The notes: generated by a model not told the origin, from the sequence alone. 64,000 bases of DNA from Ochrobactrum chromiisoli (GCF_026241335.1 NZ_JAPHAV010000013.1:1-64000), one strand, 5' to 3'; shown: positions 44,599 through 54,424, counted from the stretch's first letter. Program-made: numbers and translations.

Positions 44599-45858
44599 AT
44601 GGTAACTATGACCAATAAAATTTCAGATTTGCGCATCGATTCCAACCGTCTCTGGGCGGATTTGGCGGCAATGGCCGAAATAGGCCCCGGTACTTGTGGA
44701 GGGAATAACCGGCAAACTCTGACAGATGCCGACCGCGACGGGAGACTTTTGTTTCAATCGTGGTGCGAGGCGGCAGGATGCATCATGAGCATCGATTCCA
44801 TGGGCAATATGTTTGCCCGGCGCGCCGGCACTGACCCGGACGCCATGGCGGTGATGCTTGGAAGTCATCTTGATACGCAACCGACGGGCGGTCGCTATGA
44901 TGGCGTGCTCGGCGTTCTGGCCGGACTGGAGGTAGTACGAACCTTAAACGATCGTGGGATCCAGACGAAGCGCCCCATCGAAGTTGTCAATTGGACCAAC
45001 GAGGAGGGGGCTCGTTTCGCACCTCCCATGCTCGCGTCTGGTGTCTTTGCCGGGGTCTACGACCAGGAATGGGCTTATGCTCGAACGGATGCGGAAGGGC
45101 TTTGTCTGGGCGACGAATTGGAACGAATTGGCTTCAAGGGCCCCGGTCCCCGCGTCGCCAGCATACCTTATGCCTATTTAGAGCTTCATATCGAGCAGGG
45201 ACCCATCCTCGAGGATGAGGGCATTGACATTGGCGTGGTTACTCACGGTCAGGGGCTGAAGTGGCTTCGCGTGACGTTGATCGGTCAAGAGGCACATGCC
45301 GGTTCGACGCCGATGACCAGACGCGTTAATGCTGCTCTCGGCGTAGCACGAATAACAGAGCTGGTAGAACGGATCGCTCTGGATCACGCTCCAAATGGCG
45401 TGGGGACTGTCGGGCAGATGAATGTTCATCCTAACTCGCCCAATATCGTGCCAGGCAAGGCCACCCTAACAGTGGATTTTCGGCATCCACAGAAGGAAAT
45501 GCTCATCAACATGGAGGCACGCTTCCAGGCTGGTGTGGCAATCATAGCGGAAGATATTGGACTTGAGGTCGCAATTGAGGACGTCGGCGGGTTCGATCCA
45601 GTCGCTTTCGATACCAATCTCCTGACGCAAGTTCGCGAAGCGGCGGAAGCGCTTGGCCTGTCTCATCGCGATATCGTCTCCGGTGCAGGTCACGATGCCT
45701 GCTGGATAAACCGCGTAGCGCCGACCGCGATGATTTTCTGCCCCTGTATCGACGGTCTCAGTCACAACGAGAAAGAAGAGATATCCCCCGAATGGGCCGC
45801 TGCTGGCACTAACGTCCTCCTTCACACGGCCCTCGAAGCTGCGGGTATCGAAACCTAA
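44599..45858 (+). CDS. M20-type N-carbamoyl-amino-acid hydrolase / beta-ureidopropionase
   Basis: The 419-residue enzyme has the M20 metal site: H90 in LGSHLDTQPTGGRYDG, D101, E136 in NWTNEEGARF, H197 in ELHIEQGPILE. It also has the dimer-domain motif GQEAHAGSTPM and the final GAGHDACWINR and LSHNEKEEIS motifs of the Zn-dependent carbamoylase/allantoate-hydrolase group. It cleaves an N-carbamoyl product to amino acid, CO2 and ammonia. It stands before the hydantoinase, the enzyme that would make its substrate. The start could be ATG 44599 or 44608. Confidence 0.88.
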   Translation: MVTMTNKISDLRIDSNRLWADLAAMAEIGPGTCGGNNRQTLTDADRDGRLLFQSWCEAAGCIMSIDSMGNMFARRAGTDPDAMAVMLGSHLDTQPTGGRYDGVLGVLAGLEVVRTLNDRGIQTKRPIEVVNWTNEEGARFAPPMLASGVFAGVYDQEWAYARTDAEGLCLGDELERIGFKGPGPRVASIPYAYLELHIEQGPILEDEGIDIGVVTHGQGLKWLRVTLIGQEAHAGSTPMTRRVNAALGVARITELVERIALDHAPNGVGTVGQMNVHPNSPNIVPGKATLTVDFRHPQKEMLINMEARFQAGVAIIAEDIGLEVAIEDVGGFDPVAFDTNLLTQVREAAEALGLSHRDIVSGAGHDACWINRVAPTAMIFCPCIDGLSHNEKEEISPEWAAAGTNVLLHTALEAAGIET

Positions 45859-45900
45859 CCCCAATTACTGACCACGCCAATAGACACAAGGGAGAAAACG

Positions 45901-47358
45901 ATGTCGACAGTGATCAAAGGCGGAACCATTATCGCCGCTGACCGCAGCTACAAGGCTGATATCCTCATTGAGGGAGAGACCATTGCGGCCCTCGGCCCCA
46001 ACCTTTCCGGCGACAAGGTAGTTGACGCGACGGATGCCTACATCATTCCCGGGGGAATTGACCCGCATACCCATTTCGAAATGCCATTCATGGGCACCAC
46101 TGCGGCGGAGACGTGGGAAAGTGGCACTTTCGCGGCGCTGTCAGGCGGTACGACACTTGCCGTGGATTTCGTGATCCCTGACGAAGAGGGCCTTCTCAAG
46201 GCGGTTGATCGTTGGGAGGCACGCGCGGCCCAGCAGGCATGCACCGACTATTCTTATCACATGTGCATCACGGGCTGGTCCGAGGAAATCTTCCACGACA
46301 TGGCCAAAGTGGTCGATCGCGGTATAAATACTTTTAAACATTTCATGGCCTATAAGGGCGCATTGATGGTCAATGATGATGAAATGTTCGCTTCTTTCCA
46401 GCGATGTGCCGCGCTTGGAGCGTTGCCTTTGGTACATGCCGAAAACGGCGACATCATCGCCTCTCTGCAACAGAAATATTTGGAGGAGGGGATCTATGGC
46501 CCTGAGGGACACGCGTTTTCGCGCCCTCCCGAGGTCGAGGGCGAGGCTACCAACCGCGCGATCATGATCGCCGATGCCGCCGGGGTTCCGATTTACATTG
46601 TTCATGTTTCCAGCGAGCAGGCTCATGAGGCGATTCGACGGGCGCGCCAGAATGGAATGCGGGTCTATGGCGAACCCCTCATCCAACACCTTACGCTCGA
46701 CGAGACGGAATACTCCAACAGGGATTGGGACTATGCGGCACAGCGCGTTATGTCGCCTCCTTTCCGTGCAAAGTCGCATCAGGACAGTCTTTGGGCGGGG
46801 CTGATGTCAGGGTCGCTTCAGGTGGTGGCGACTGATCACTGTGCTTTCACAACGAAGCAGAAGCGCGTTGGGCTCGCCAATTTCGCTAAGATTCCCAACG
46901 GGACGGGTGGTATCGAGGATCGTCTATCAGTGTTGTGGACGCACGGAGTTGAAACCGGCAGGCTGACGCCGAACGAGTTCGTGGCGGTGACGTCGACGAA
47001 TATTGCGCGGATACTCAACATCTATCCACGCAAAGGAGCAATCCTGCCTGGTTCTGACGCCGACCTCGTCGTCTGGGATCCGAAACTTTCAAAGACAATT
47101 TCTGCAACCACGCAGAAATCGATCATAGACTACAATGTCTTTGAAGGGTTCGAAGTGCGAGGGCGACCACGTTATACGCTTTCTCGAGGCGAGGTCGTAT
47201 GGGCTGAGGGCCGTAACACCCCCGCCATTCCCGGCCGCGGCAAGCTTATCCGGCGCGCGCCTTTTCCAGCTGTCAATCGTGCATTGTCGACATGGAAAGA
47301 GCTCACTGCTCCCCGAGCTGTAACACGAACGACCGAGCATATGCCTAACGGCGTTTAA
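45901..47358 (+). CDS. hydA: Dihydropyrimidinase / D-hydantoinase
   Basis: The 485-residue amidohydrolase has HTH (H56, H58), the carboxylated Lys in FKHFMAYKGALM (K152), His in PLVHAENGD (H179), His in YIVHVSSEQ (H235) and Asp in VATDHCAF. These are the full metal and active-site set of cyclic amidases. It opens dihydropyrimidines or 5-substituted hydantoins to N-carbamoyl amino acids. It is tightly linked to the carbamoylase (42-base gap). Confidence 0.93.
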   Translation: MSTVIKGGTIIAADRSYKADILIEGETIAALGPNLSGDKVVDATDAYIIPGGIDPHTHFEMPFMGTTAAETWESGTFAALSGGTTLAVDFVIPDEEGLLKAVDRWEARAAQQACTDYSYHMCITGWSEEIFHDMAKVVDRGINTFKHFMAYKGALMVNDDEMFASFQRCAALGALPLVHAENGDIIASLQQKYLEEGIYGPEGHAFSRPPEVEGEATNRAIMIADAAGVPIYIVHVSSEQAHEAIRRARQNGMRVYGEPLIQHLTLDETEYSNRDWDYAAQRVMSPPFRAKSHQDSLWAGLMSGSLQVVATDHCAFTTKQKRVGLANFAKIPNGTGGIEDRLSVLWTHGVETGRLTPNEFVAVTSTNIARILNIYPRKGAILPGSDADLVVWDPKLSKTISATTQKSIIDYNVFEGFEVRGRPRYTLSRGEVVWAEGRNTPAIPGRGKLIRRAPFPAVNRALSTWKELTAPRAVTRTTEHMPNGV

Positions 47359-47442
47359 GCATCGCGTCCTTCATACTTAGTAGAATCCGTCGGCTAAGGC
47401 CAACCCATTAACTGATAATCTGTTTTTCTGGAGGAACTCCCC

Positions 47443-48882
47443 ATGGCAGGCGACCATATGCATAACAATGACTGTGTCATTGAGGCTGGTTGGGCTCTCG
47501 TGACGCGAGGTGACACACAGCAACTCGAACGCGATGTTTCGATCATTATTCGCGGTAACGAAATTGTCGACATCAAACCAGGGCGTGTGCGTGGGTGGGA
47601 GGTTCGTGTAGACGCGAGTGATTGCGTTGTGCTGCCGGGATTTATTTCAGGTCACACTCATACAGCAGTTAGCAGTCCTGCCCGAGGGCTCATTGAGGGC
47701 GGCCGTTTCATGGATCGTCCCGTCGAAATGGCTATGAAACTTGACGATGAAGATCTTGACGCACTGACTGCTTACAACATGGCTGAAATTCTCAAGTCCG
47801 GCTGTACCACATTCGTCGAGATGAGTGCATCGGTACGGCACGCTGAGTCGTTTGAAAGGGTGGCTCGCGCCTGGGGGGTGAGAGCTTATATTAGTGTCAT
47901 AGCTCCCAATATGGAGCGTCTTTATAAGCTCTGGTACAGAGACGATGATCAAATGCTATTTGATTCAGTTCCTGAAACGCTGCGCGAAATTGAGGCTGCC
48001 AAACAGTTTGGATTAGCGCTTAACAAGGCCGACGGCGATTTGTTGCGTGGGCAAATGGCTATTCATGCAGCTGACACGCATACCCCGGAGACGTTGAAGG
48101 CAGCGCAGATTGCTGCCAACGAACTTGGCAACGGAATCCACATTCATCTTGCCCAGCGCATTAGGGAAGTGGAAATTTGCGAGCGTTTGTGGGGGATGCG
48201 ACCGGTAGCTTGGCTTGAAAGTTTAGGGTTCTTTTCACAACAGCCAGTCATCGCGGCGCATCTCTATCAAATGGATATGGTCAAAGACCCCGAAATTTTG
48301 AAGCGGCACGGCGTGAATTTTGTGCATTGTGCATGCATGGCGAGCCTCCTGCATCAAGGTACGCAACCTTTTCCTGAAGCACTGGCGAGCGGGCTCAATA
48401 TCTCACTAGGTATAGATCAGCTTTCGAATGACTACATGGAAAATATTAAGTTGGCGACTCTCAATGGTCAGTTGCGTACAAATTTGTTGGAAAAATATTC
48501 GAAGGCAAAGATGCAGCGGCCCCAGATTATGGACGCCGTAAACGCCGCCACCGTTGGGGGTGCCAAGATGCTTCAGCGCGACGATCTTGGTAGGCTGGCC
48601 CCTGGAGCGAAGGCAGACCTCTGCGCAATCGATGTTACCAAGCCACTGGGAGGAGTGGGGGCACTTCCTCCCGAGCCATTGCACCACTTGCTCTATTCTA
48701 GTGGCCGTAATGTTCGGCATGTGATGACCAATGGCCGTTTCCAAGTTCTTCGGGGAAACCTGATCGTTGCCGATGAAGAACGCGTCATTGCCGAAGGCGG
48801 GCGGGTCAGCCAACAAATATGGAAGCTTCTGGAAAACCAGAACTGGTTTACGGCTGCGCCGCCGTCTAACTCCCGAGGGTAG
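47443..48882 (+). CDS. TrzA/AtzB-like amidohydrolase, probable deaminase or chlorohydrolase relative
   Basis: The 479-residue enzyme has H71 and H73 in FISGHTHTAVSS, His in GIHIHLAQR, His in VIAAHLYQMD and Asp in LGIDQLSND, as in the cytosine-deaminase / guanine-deaminase / AtzB branch. This branch removes amino or other groups from ring carbons. Here it could deaminate an aminated heterocycle before ring opening by the hydantoinase. GGAGG precedes ATG 47443. Substrate is not predictable from sequence. Confidence 0.8.
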   Translation: MAGDHMHNNDCVIEAGWALVTRGDTQQLERDVSIIIRGNEIVDIKPGRVRGWEVRVDASDCVVLPGFISGHTHTAVSSPARGLIEGGRFMDRPVEMAMKLDDEDLDALTAYNMAEILKSGCTTFVEMSASVRHAESFERVARAWGVRAYISVIAPNMERLYKLWYRDDDQMLFDSVPETLREIEAAKQFGLALNKADGDLLRGQMAIHAADTHTPETLKAAQIAANELGNGIHIHLAQRIREVEICERLWGMRPVAWLESLGFFSQQPVIAAHLYQMDMVKDPEILKRHGVNFVHCACMASLLHQGTQPFPEALASGLNISLGIDQLSNDYMENIKLATLNGQLRTNLLEKYSKAKMQRPQIMDAVNAATVGGAKMLQRDDLGRLAPGAKADLCAIDVTKPLGGVGALPPEPLHHLLYSSGRNVRHVMTNGRFQVLRGNLIVADEERVIAEGGRVSQQIWKLLENQNWFTAAPPSNSRG

Positions 48883-48889
48883 CTTATAC

Positions 48890-48919
48890 CGCCCATCGCC
48901 AGGGGCCTGGCGGTGGGCG
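48890..48919 (+). terminator. Strong hairpin after the hydrolase operon
   Basis: A 14-bp stem (CGCCCATCGCCAGG with CCTGGCGGTGGGCG, one G-T pair) with a two-base centre. There is no T run, so it may be a Rho-independent-like 3' stabiliser rather than a classic terminator. Confidence 0.5.
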
Positions 48920-49169
48920 TTCCAGTCGCTTGCGCGTGAGCGCTTAAGAATGATTGTATTTTGAGCAGGAATTATAGCTTTAGAGCTAGTTTGCCTGCAG
49001 TGGTATTCTTTGCCTTCTGCATTCTGAAAAGAAGACTAAGCAATCATCCCCCCGTTCTTTCACTTCCTCCTGATGAAAGCATCCTCTGTCTTGAAAGTGA
49101 AGGTGCTCGATTCACTGGCGGAGCTGCACTGCTCTAACCCGTTATTAAGGGGAAGGGGAGGGTAATTTT

Positions 49170-49229
49170 ATGTCTTTTGAAAAATTTAAATTCGGAAAAA
49201 ATGTAAACAAATGTAAACAGCACTTTTAG
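49170..49229 (+). CDS. Candidate 19-residue peptide with strong ribosome site
   Basis: In a 640-base gap (48883-49529) an ATG at 49170 follows AAGGGGAGGG at eight bases. It encodes MSFEKFKFGKNVNKCKQHF then TAG. The stop lies in the loop of a 7-bp inverted repeat (AACAGCA...TGCTGTT, 49216-49237). It may be a small basic peptide, a leader peptide or chance. I see nothing else in this AT-rich gap. Confidence 0.3.
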   Translation: MSFEKFKFGKNVNKCKQHF

Positions 49230-49529
49230 ATGCTGTTATAATAAAAACAATCAGTTAGCTTTATTTTAAGCCCATTTTACACTTTTTTTGAAAATTGAGA
49301 GTTTTAGTCCAATTAAGTCGCCATTTATTGCAGCTCAATCCCTTGAGATGACCTTGTTCTTACTCAGAAATGGTTGTTGAAGCTGGGCGGATTGAACGTG
49401 TGTACACTCGTTTCGTGCGAAGCTGGAACAGCCTGCTTAGTGGCTTCCATCATAAATTTGAATCAAACCGGCTGATCAGATTCATAAAACTCGTTGGACG
49501 CTCATGGTGCAAAAGATGACAATGGGTCC

Positions 49530-49802
49530 ATGGAGCAGAGTAGACCCACAATAGTGCATCTTCGCCGTATCGACCCCAGCCAGAACATGTCTCGCTTTTA
49601 TAGCCTGGAGATGCAGCCAACCTTGTTTGGTGAAGTGTCTGTCATCCGCCACTGGGGAAGGATTGGTAGTTCTGGTCAAACCATGCATGAGCCGTTTGAT
49701 AGCCAAGAAGACGCAGCGAGGAAGTTCAGCCATCTCAGGCAAGTTAAAATCCGGAAGGGCTATTGTCGGGCTGAAAAAAAGGGTAGTGATTACACAGCCT
49801 GA
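49530..49802 (+). CDS. WGR-domain protein
   Basis: The 90-residue protein is nearly all one WGR domain (HLRRIDPSQNMSRFYSLEMQ, VSVIRHWGRIGSSGQTM, KKG-like RKGYCRAEKKGSDY). WGR domains bind nucleic acid ends; short stand-alone copies are common on rhizobial plasmids near mobile genes. The ATG at 49530 puts the domain at the N-terminus. Function is unknown. Confidence 0.8.
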   Translation: MEQSRPTIVHLRRIDPSQNMSRFYSLEMQPTLFGEVSVIRHWGRIGSSGQTMHEPFDSQEDAARKFSHLRQVKIRKGYCRAEKKGSDYTA

Positions 49803-49836
49803 CTAGGGGTAGGTTCAGGATACGTGTAAAAACCGG

Positions 49837-50535
49837 TCACAAGGCGTTTTTCTGGCCTAATCGGACGCGCTTTGTGATCTCCCCGACGCGGCCGCGGCTT
49901 ACCCTTTGGCCGATTTTCTCATAAATTTTGCGAATGCTGAGATCGCTAGAGGCGGCAAGGGTTTCGATTTCGTGGATCAGCCAAGGTGCAAGCGGAGGGC
50001 GTCCGAGATGCTTGCCGCGCGCAGCTGCCGCTTTCATGCCGGCGGTGACGCGCTCGCTGATCAAAGAGGATTCCAGCTCGGCCATCGCGCCAATGATCGT
50101 GAACATTGCGCGCCCCATGGGACTTGCGGTATCGATCTGATCCTGAACGCTGATGAAGCGCACTCCGAGATGATCGAATTCCTCGAGTGCAGTCAGAAGG
50201 TGGCGGGTGGAACGGGCGAAACGATCAAATTTCCAAACCAGAACGCAATCGACCTCCCGGTTGCGAACGCTCGCCATCAGCGCGTTGAGCCTGGGACGTC
50301 CCTCGCGACGGCCTGAGACGGCGATGTCGCAGTAATCTCCGACGATTTGCAATCCTGCACGATCAGCATAACCGAGAAGGCCGTCATATTGCAGATCCGG
50401 CTTCTGATCGGGTGTCGAGACACGCAGATAGAGTGCCGCGCGGTTTTTGGGTTGCATGCGACGGCGGCTCCGTCCGGAAATGTCTTCCTTTTCGGACAAC
50501 GAATCGCTATCTCCTAACGCCTTCATTTTACGCAT
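49837..50535 (-). CDS. Serine recombinase / resolvase
   Basis: The protein has a resolvase catalytic domain with nucleophile Ser in RAALYLRVSTPDQKPD, Arg in VSGRREGRPRLNALM, KFDRFARSTRHL and AELESSLISERV, and a C-terminal helix-turn-helix (SIRKIYEKIGQRVSRGRVGE). The reading frame starts at 50535, but ATG 50457 (MQPKNRAALYLRVS) fits the usual start. It faces a Tn3-type transposase fragment, so it is the resolvase of a broken Tn3-family transposon. Confidence 0.85.
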   Translation of the reverse strand: MRKMKALGDSDSLSEKEDISGRSRRRMQPKNRAALYLRVSTPDQKPDLQYDGLLGYADRAGLQIVGDYCDIAVSGRREGRPRLNALMASVRNREVDCVLVWKFDRFARSTRHLLTALEEFDHLGVRFISVQDQIDTASPMGRAMFTIIGAMAELESSLISERVTAGMKAAAARGKHLGRPPLAPWLIHEIETLAASSDLSIRKIYEKIGQRVSRGRVGEITKRVRLGQKNAL

Positions 50536-50575
50536 GTTTCGCCACCCCTTCGGCGCACCCTTTTCTGGACACCTT

Positions 50576-50914
50576 ATGACAGCTATTGACCGTACCGCCT
50601 ACCCGCGCTCTGGAGAATGTCTCAGTCGGGAGGAACTGCAGCGCCGGTACTGTCTGAGTGAATCCGATCTTGTCTTCATTGACGGCAAGGCCCGTGGAAC
50701 TTCTGGTCGCCTGACATTGGCAGTGCTGCTGAAGGCGCGCCAGGATGTGGGGTTCTTTCCCTCGCCGGGTGATCTGCACGCGCAGACCATCGCGTATCTG
50801 GCTTTGCAGCTTGGGTTGGAGGGGCCGTCGTCGCTGATCACTGAGACGACCGGTGCCAAGACGCTCTATCGTTATCGCGCGGCAGTACGCGCGTTCCTCA
50901 ATGTCTCGCCTTAG
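50576..50914 (+). pseudogene. N-terminal fragment of a Tn3-family transposase (DUF4158)
   Basis: From ATG 50576: SGECLSREELQRRYCLSESD, LQLGLEGPSSLITE, TLYRYRAAVRAFLNVSP. This is the DUF4158 start of a transposase of nearly 1000 residues, cut after about 112 by a stop next to the IS5-type transposase. The 5' end faces the resolvase gene, as in Tn3 elements. Confidence 0.8.
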
Positions 50915-50922
50915 TGCCCGAC

Positions 50923-51753
50923 TCAAAATTGCAACCTTGCGATACGGCGTGTCATACGCCTGATTGACGAGATGAACATCCATGCCTCTGACGAGGCGAT
51001 AGAGGCTTCCCAATCTTTAGCCAACCGACGGCAACGATTAAGCCAGGCGAAGGTTCGCTCAACGATCCACCGCCTGGGCAGAATTACAAAGCCTTTGGCC
51101 TGATCGGAGCGCTTGACGATTTCTATCGCCAGTGTCTCGATATGTGCCACAGCCGTTGTCAGCTTTTCGCCAGCATATCCGCCATCGGCAAAGAGTTTCC
51201 TCACCGTGGGGTGGTTTTGGCAGGCGCGCTCGATCAGATCTGGCGCACCGTCGCGGTCCTGAACGTCAGCACCATGCACGATGCCTTCCAACATGTTGCC
51301 TACCATATCGGTTACGATATGGCGCTTGCGCCCTTTGATCTTTTTGCCTGCATCATAGCCGCGCGGACCACCAGCTTCTGTCGTCTTCACCGACTGGCTA
51401 TCGATAATGGCTGCCGTCGGCTCCGCCTTGCGGCCTTCGGACAGCCGTGTCATCGCAACCAGAATTTCATTGATAAGATCAAGCAAGCCGCTGTCGCGCA
51501 TCCGGTAGAAATGGTACTGCACTGTCGTGAACGGCGGGAATTCCTTCGGCAACTGCGCCCATTGGCAGCCCGTTGTCGCCATATACTGGATCGCATTCCA
51601 CAACGTACGTGGATCATGCTCGCGTGGACGTCCGACCTTGCTCATCGGCTGCAAAAGCGGCGCGACAACAGCCCATTCATCATCAGTACAGTCGCTTGTA
51701 TAGCGTAAGCCTCGTCTGGCATAGTCGCGACGGGCGGTTTCAGTCCAGGCCAT
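50923..51753 (-). mobile_element. IS5-family transposase gene (apparently intact)
   Basis: The 276-residue DDE transposase has the N-terminal DUF4096 helix-turn-helix (YTSDCTDDEWAVVAPLLQPM), catalytic Asp in AAIIDSQSVKT, Asp in FADGGYAGEK, and the Glu region RRWIVERTFAWLNRCRRLAK. It lies between the Tn3 fragment and the IS21 remnant. Exact element ends were not determined: a plausible right end is near 51799, but I could not match inverted repeats. Confidence 0.88.
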
Positions 51754-51799
51754 GTGATCCTCCGTAGTCTTGGTAAACCACAGAGAATCATAAACTCCT

Positions 51800-52027
51800 G
51801 AAATCGCTCAACTTAATTTTCGGTTCGGCTCTAAGCCAACTCGACAGTTTATCCGCAAAAGGATCCAGCTTGCTTGGTCGCTCTGCAACCGTAAATGTCG
51901 GCTCAATCGTTCCCGCGTTCAGATATTTGGTGATCGTGTTGCGTGAAAGACCGGTACGCCGGCTGATCTCCCGTATCGATTTCCTCTCGCGCAGTGCCAT
52001 ACGGCGGATGATGTTTAAAAGTCCCAT
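51800..52027 (-). pseudogene. istA: IS21-family IstA N-terminal remnant
   Basis: From ATG 52027: MGLLNIIRRMALRERKSIRE, ISRRTGLSRNTITKYLNAGT, IEPTF, then SKLDPFADKLSSWLRAEPK, the start of IstA. The rest is replaced near 51800 by the IS5-type element, where the frame continues for a few unrelated codons to a stop at 51788. Confidence 0.8.
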
Positions 52028-52149
52028 GTGGATCACTCCGTTGCTCCCATCGCTCATAGCGGGGGAGTAGGTTCACATGGCTCAATTCTCGATGGAAACT
52101 AGTCGCCCAACCGGCTCAGTTCCGCGTGAAAACCAACAACCTCCGATTG

Positions 52150-52225
52150 AAATCGAAGGTCAGGTTACCCTTTAAATAAGGGGTCCCGTTTGGATGCCGA
52201 TAACCCCTCAAATGGGGTCCTTATT
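52150..52225. repeat. IS21-type terminal repeats
   Basis: GGGGTCCCGTTTGGATGCCG at about 52178 and a second GGGGTCC near 52215 are like the multiple terminal binding repeats of IS21 elements. They bound the IstA remnant on the right and abut the truncated glucoamylase gene. Confidence 0.5.
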
Positions 52226-52231
52226 CCATGC

Positions 52232-53341
52232 TTAATGACATCCGCTCCATAGGCCACCGTTCTGATAGGAGAGGAACGCACGAAGTGCAGCTTCTGCCTG
52301 TTCCGGTAAAAACGGGAAACTCGACAAAGCAGCCGTGGGCGAAAGAACGCCGTGGTCATTGACGGGGCAGCTCGCCAGATAGCCGTCAGGGCCATCAGAC
52401 GAGGTCAAACCCCATCCACATTGGCCGTATCCCGCATATCCATTTGGGTTCCGGTTGCAATGCTCATAGTTGATCGTTGCATGGGCGACAGCCTGTTGCC
52501 AATAGTCTAAATCGTTATCAAGAAGCTGTCTTGGATCTAGCGCGCAAAACGAATATTGCGACAGAAAAAGTGGGCCGCCGAATGGCGTTCCTGCGGGAAG
52601 CTGATGTCCATAATAGGACTGCCCGTTGAGGTACTTTCCATCATTTTTCCAGCCCCGTTGATACACCCCAGGGTCGATGGGATGGGTTGAAGATCCCGCG
52701 GCAAGGATATACGCGACGAGGGCTTCGTTCCAACCGGTGATGGGTGTATTTTTGTACCATGAATATTGGGGGCTCCAGTGCCAATAAAGCGAAGGCCGGG
52801 CGCCGGGACGCACATAATTGGCCCATTCAACAGCATCGCAGATGATGTTGATGCGCTGTCGCAGATCGGTTTCCTCAACCGAAAGCCCGGAGAAAAATTC
52901 CCGCGCGCAAATCAATCCTTGAATAAGCAGACTGGTTTCGACCAGATCACCGCCATCATCCCTCGGCTTCCAACGCACTATCTTCAAATGGCTTGGCCGC
53001 ACAAAATGCGGAAACGCACCGCGAAATCGATCGATCTGCTCAAGGCTCTGCATTATCGCCAAAAGGCGCAGACATGCCTCCTTACGGGATATCAATTTCC
53101 TATGGACGAGAACCACCAGAACCATAATTCCAAATCCGGTCCCACCTATCGAAACCAGATCAATAGTCGTAGCATTTCCTTTGTGTCTGCGATCAAAGGG
53201 GAGCCCGGTTTGATCATGCGCCCCGTCCCAGAAGTACGACCCATGCGCTTTTTGAACAGCATCCAACAAGATCGAAAGAGGCGAGTGGCGAAGCTCTTCG
53301 GCATCGTCTATCTGGCAGCTTGGCTTGGTCATATCGCGCAA
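52232..53341 (-). pseudogene. C-terminally truncated glucoamylase-like (GH144/PF10091) protein
   Basis: The 369 codons encode the middle of a glucoamylase-like or endo-beta-1,2-glucanase domain: YFWDGAHDQTGLPFDRRHKG, ISRKEACLRLLAIMQSLEQI, YWHWSPQYSWYKNTPITGWN, FGGPLFLSQYSFCALDPRQL, GYAGYGQCGWGLTSSDGPDG. The C-terminal part of the domain, which should follow (about 60-80 residues), is replaced by the IS21 end; the last codons read SYQNGGLWSGCH. It is a probable pseudogene, though residues kept include the likely substrate pocket. The start at 53341 is uncertain, and a signal peptide is not evident. Confidence 0.7.
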
Positions 53342-53525
53342 TTCAATTCGGAGAAAATCGCAAAAACATCAAGAACTACGTTAACGTAAAGTTATGAAAA
53401 GGATATCACCCACCATATCAGGAAATGGTGTTGAGGGTTTTTCTTTTCAGCGCGGCTTGTATATTTTAAGCACTTGCGCCGCGCCTCACGTTGTGCTGCG
53501 TAAATGGCTTCGGCGGCGCGATACG

Positions 53526-54344
53526 ATGCTGGATGATTTAAACTCAATTGGGCATGGGATACTGAGATTGTTAGACAGAGAAAAGACGCAGCCGACCGAT
53601 AATCTGATGGTCCGTTCGGTGGAAAAGGCTTTCAAAGTCATGGAAGCGTTTGACGGCGCCAATCCAGAACTGAGCCTATCACAGGTGGCGTCGCTCGTGG
53701 GGCTGGATAAAAGCGCTGCGCAACGGTTTACGCATACGCTTGTCCAATTGGGATACCTATCGAAAGACCCGACCACAAAGCGCTTTCAGCTGGGTGTCCG
53801 CGTGCTTGAACGTGCCGGTGTCTATATATCCAATGACAAGATTATCAGCAAGGCCATGCCTGTTCTGCTGCATTTGAGCAAGGAAACCGAAGAAACGGTC
53901 AATATGACCTTTCTTGACGGGCACGAAATCGTTTTCGTCGTTCGCTTTATGAGCCGATATGTGCTGGGCACCAATGTTGTGGTTGGCACAAGGCTTCCCG
54001 CCTATTGCACGGCCCCCGGAAGGGCCATGCTTTCGATGTTGCCGCCTGCACAGTTGGAACAGGTGCTTCAAGCCTCCGATCTCAGGCCATATACGAATGA
54101 AACCATATATGAATATGAGCCGCTCAAGGCATCCATTGCGGCTGCGAAAACCAACGGCTATGCGGTTGCGTGGAGCGAATATTACGCAGGCGATCTTTCT
54201 ATCGCAGCCCCTCTCATCGATGCCAATGGCGCGCCGCGTGCCGCAATCAATATCGGCGTTTCCAGCGCACGATACTCCCGCGAACAGGTGGTTGAGAAAT
54301 TTGGCGAGCTGATCAAGGCTGCCGCCCAGTCTATTGCGCTGTAA
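53526..54344 (+). CDS. IclR-family transcription regulator
   Basis: About 272 residues: a winged helix (VRSVEKAFKVMEAFDGANPE; LSLSQVASLVGLDKSAAQRF) and a C-terminal effector domain (ATP-like GTRLPAYCTAPGRAMLSMLP, GYAVAWSEYYAGDLSIAAPL). The ATG at 53526 gives the usual length; a longer frame from 53394 adds 44 residues without family match. It lies 146 bases before the enoyl-CoA hydratase gene on the same strand and probably controls the catabolic operon, whose gaps hold TTCAC-N4-GTGAA palindromes. Confidence 0.88.
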   Translation: MLDDLNSIGHGILRLLDREKTQPTDNLMVRSVEKAFKVMEAFDGANPELSLSQVASLVGLDKSAAQRFTHTLVQLGYLSKDPTTKRFQLGVRVLERAGVYISNDKIISKAMPVLLHLSKETEETVNMTFLDGHEIVFVVRFMSRYVLGTNVVVGTRLPAYCTAPGRAMLSMLPPAQLEQVLQASDLRPYTNETIYEYEPLKASIAAAKTNGYAVAWSEYYAGDLSIAAPLIDANGAPRAAINIGVSSARYSREQVVEKFGELIKAAAQSIAL

Positions 54345-54424
54345 AGCCCTCCGTTCGTAAATCATTGAATCTCTGAAAATTCACCGAATAAATTCATCGC
54401 TTTGAATTTTTTTGGCACTTCCTA

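Noticed and set aside
50905..51800. Exact ends and target duplication of the IS5-type element
   Set aside because: Left and right flanks do not show matching inverted repeats by eye.
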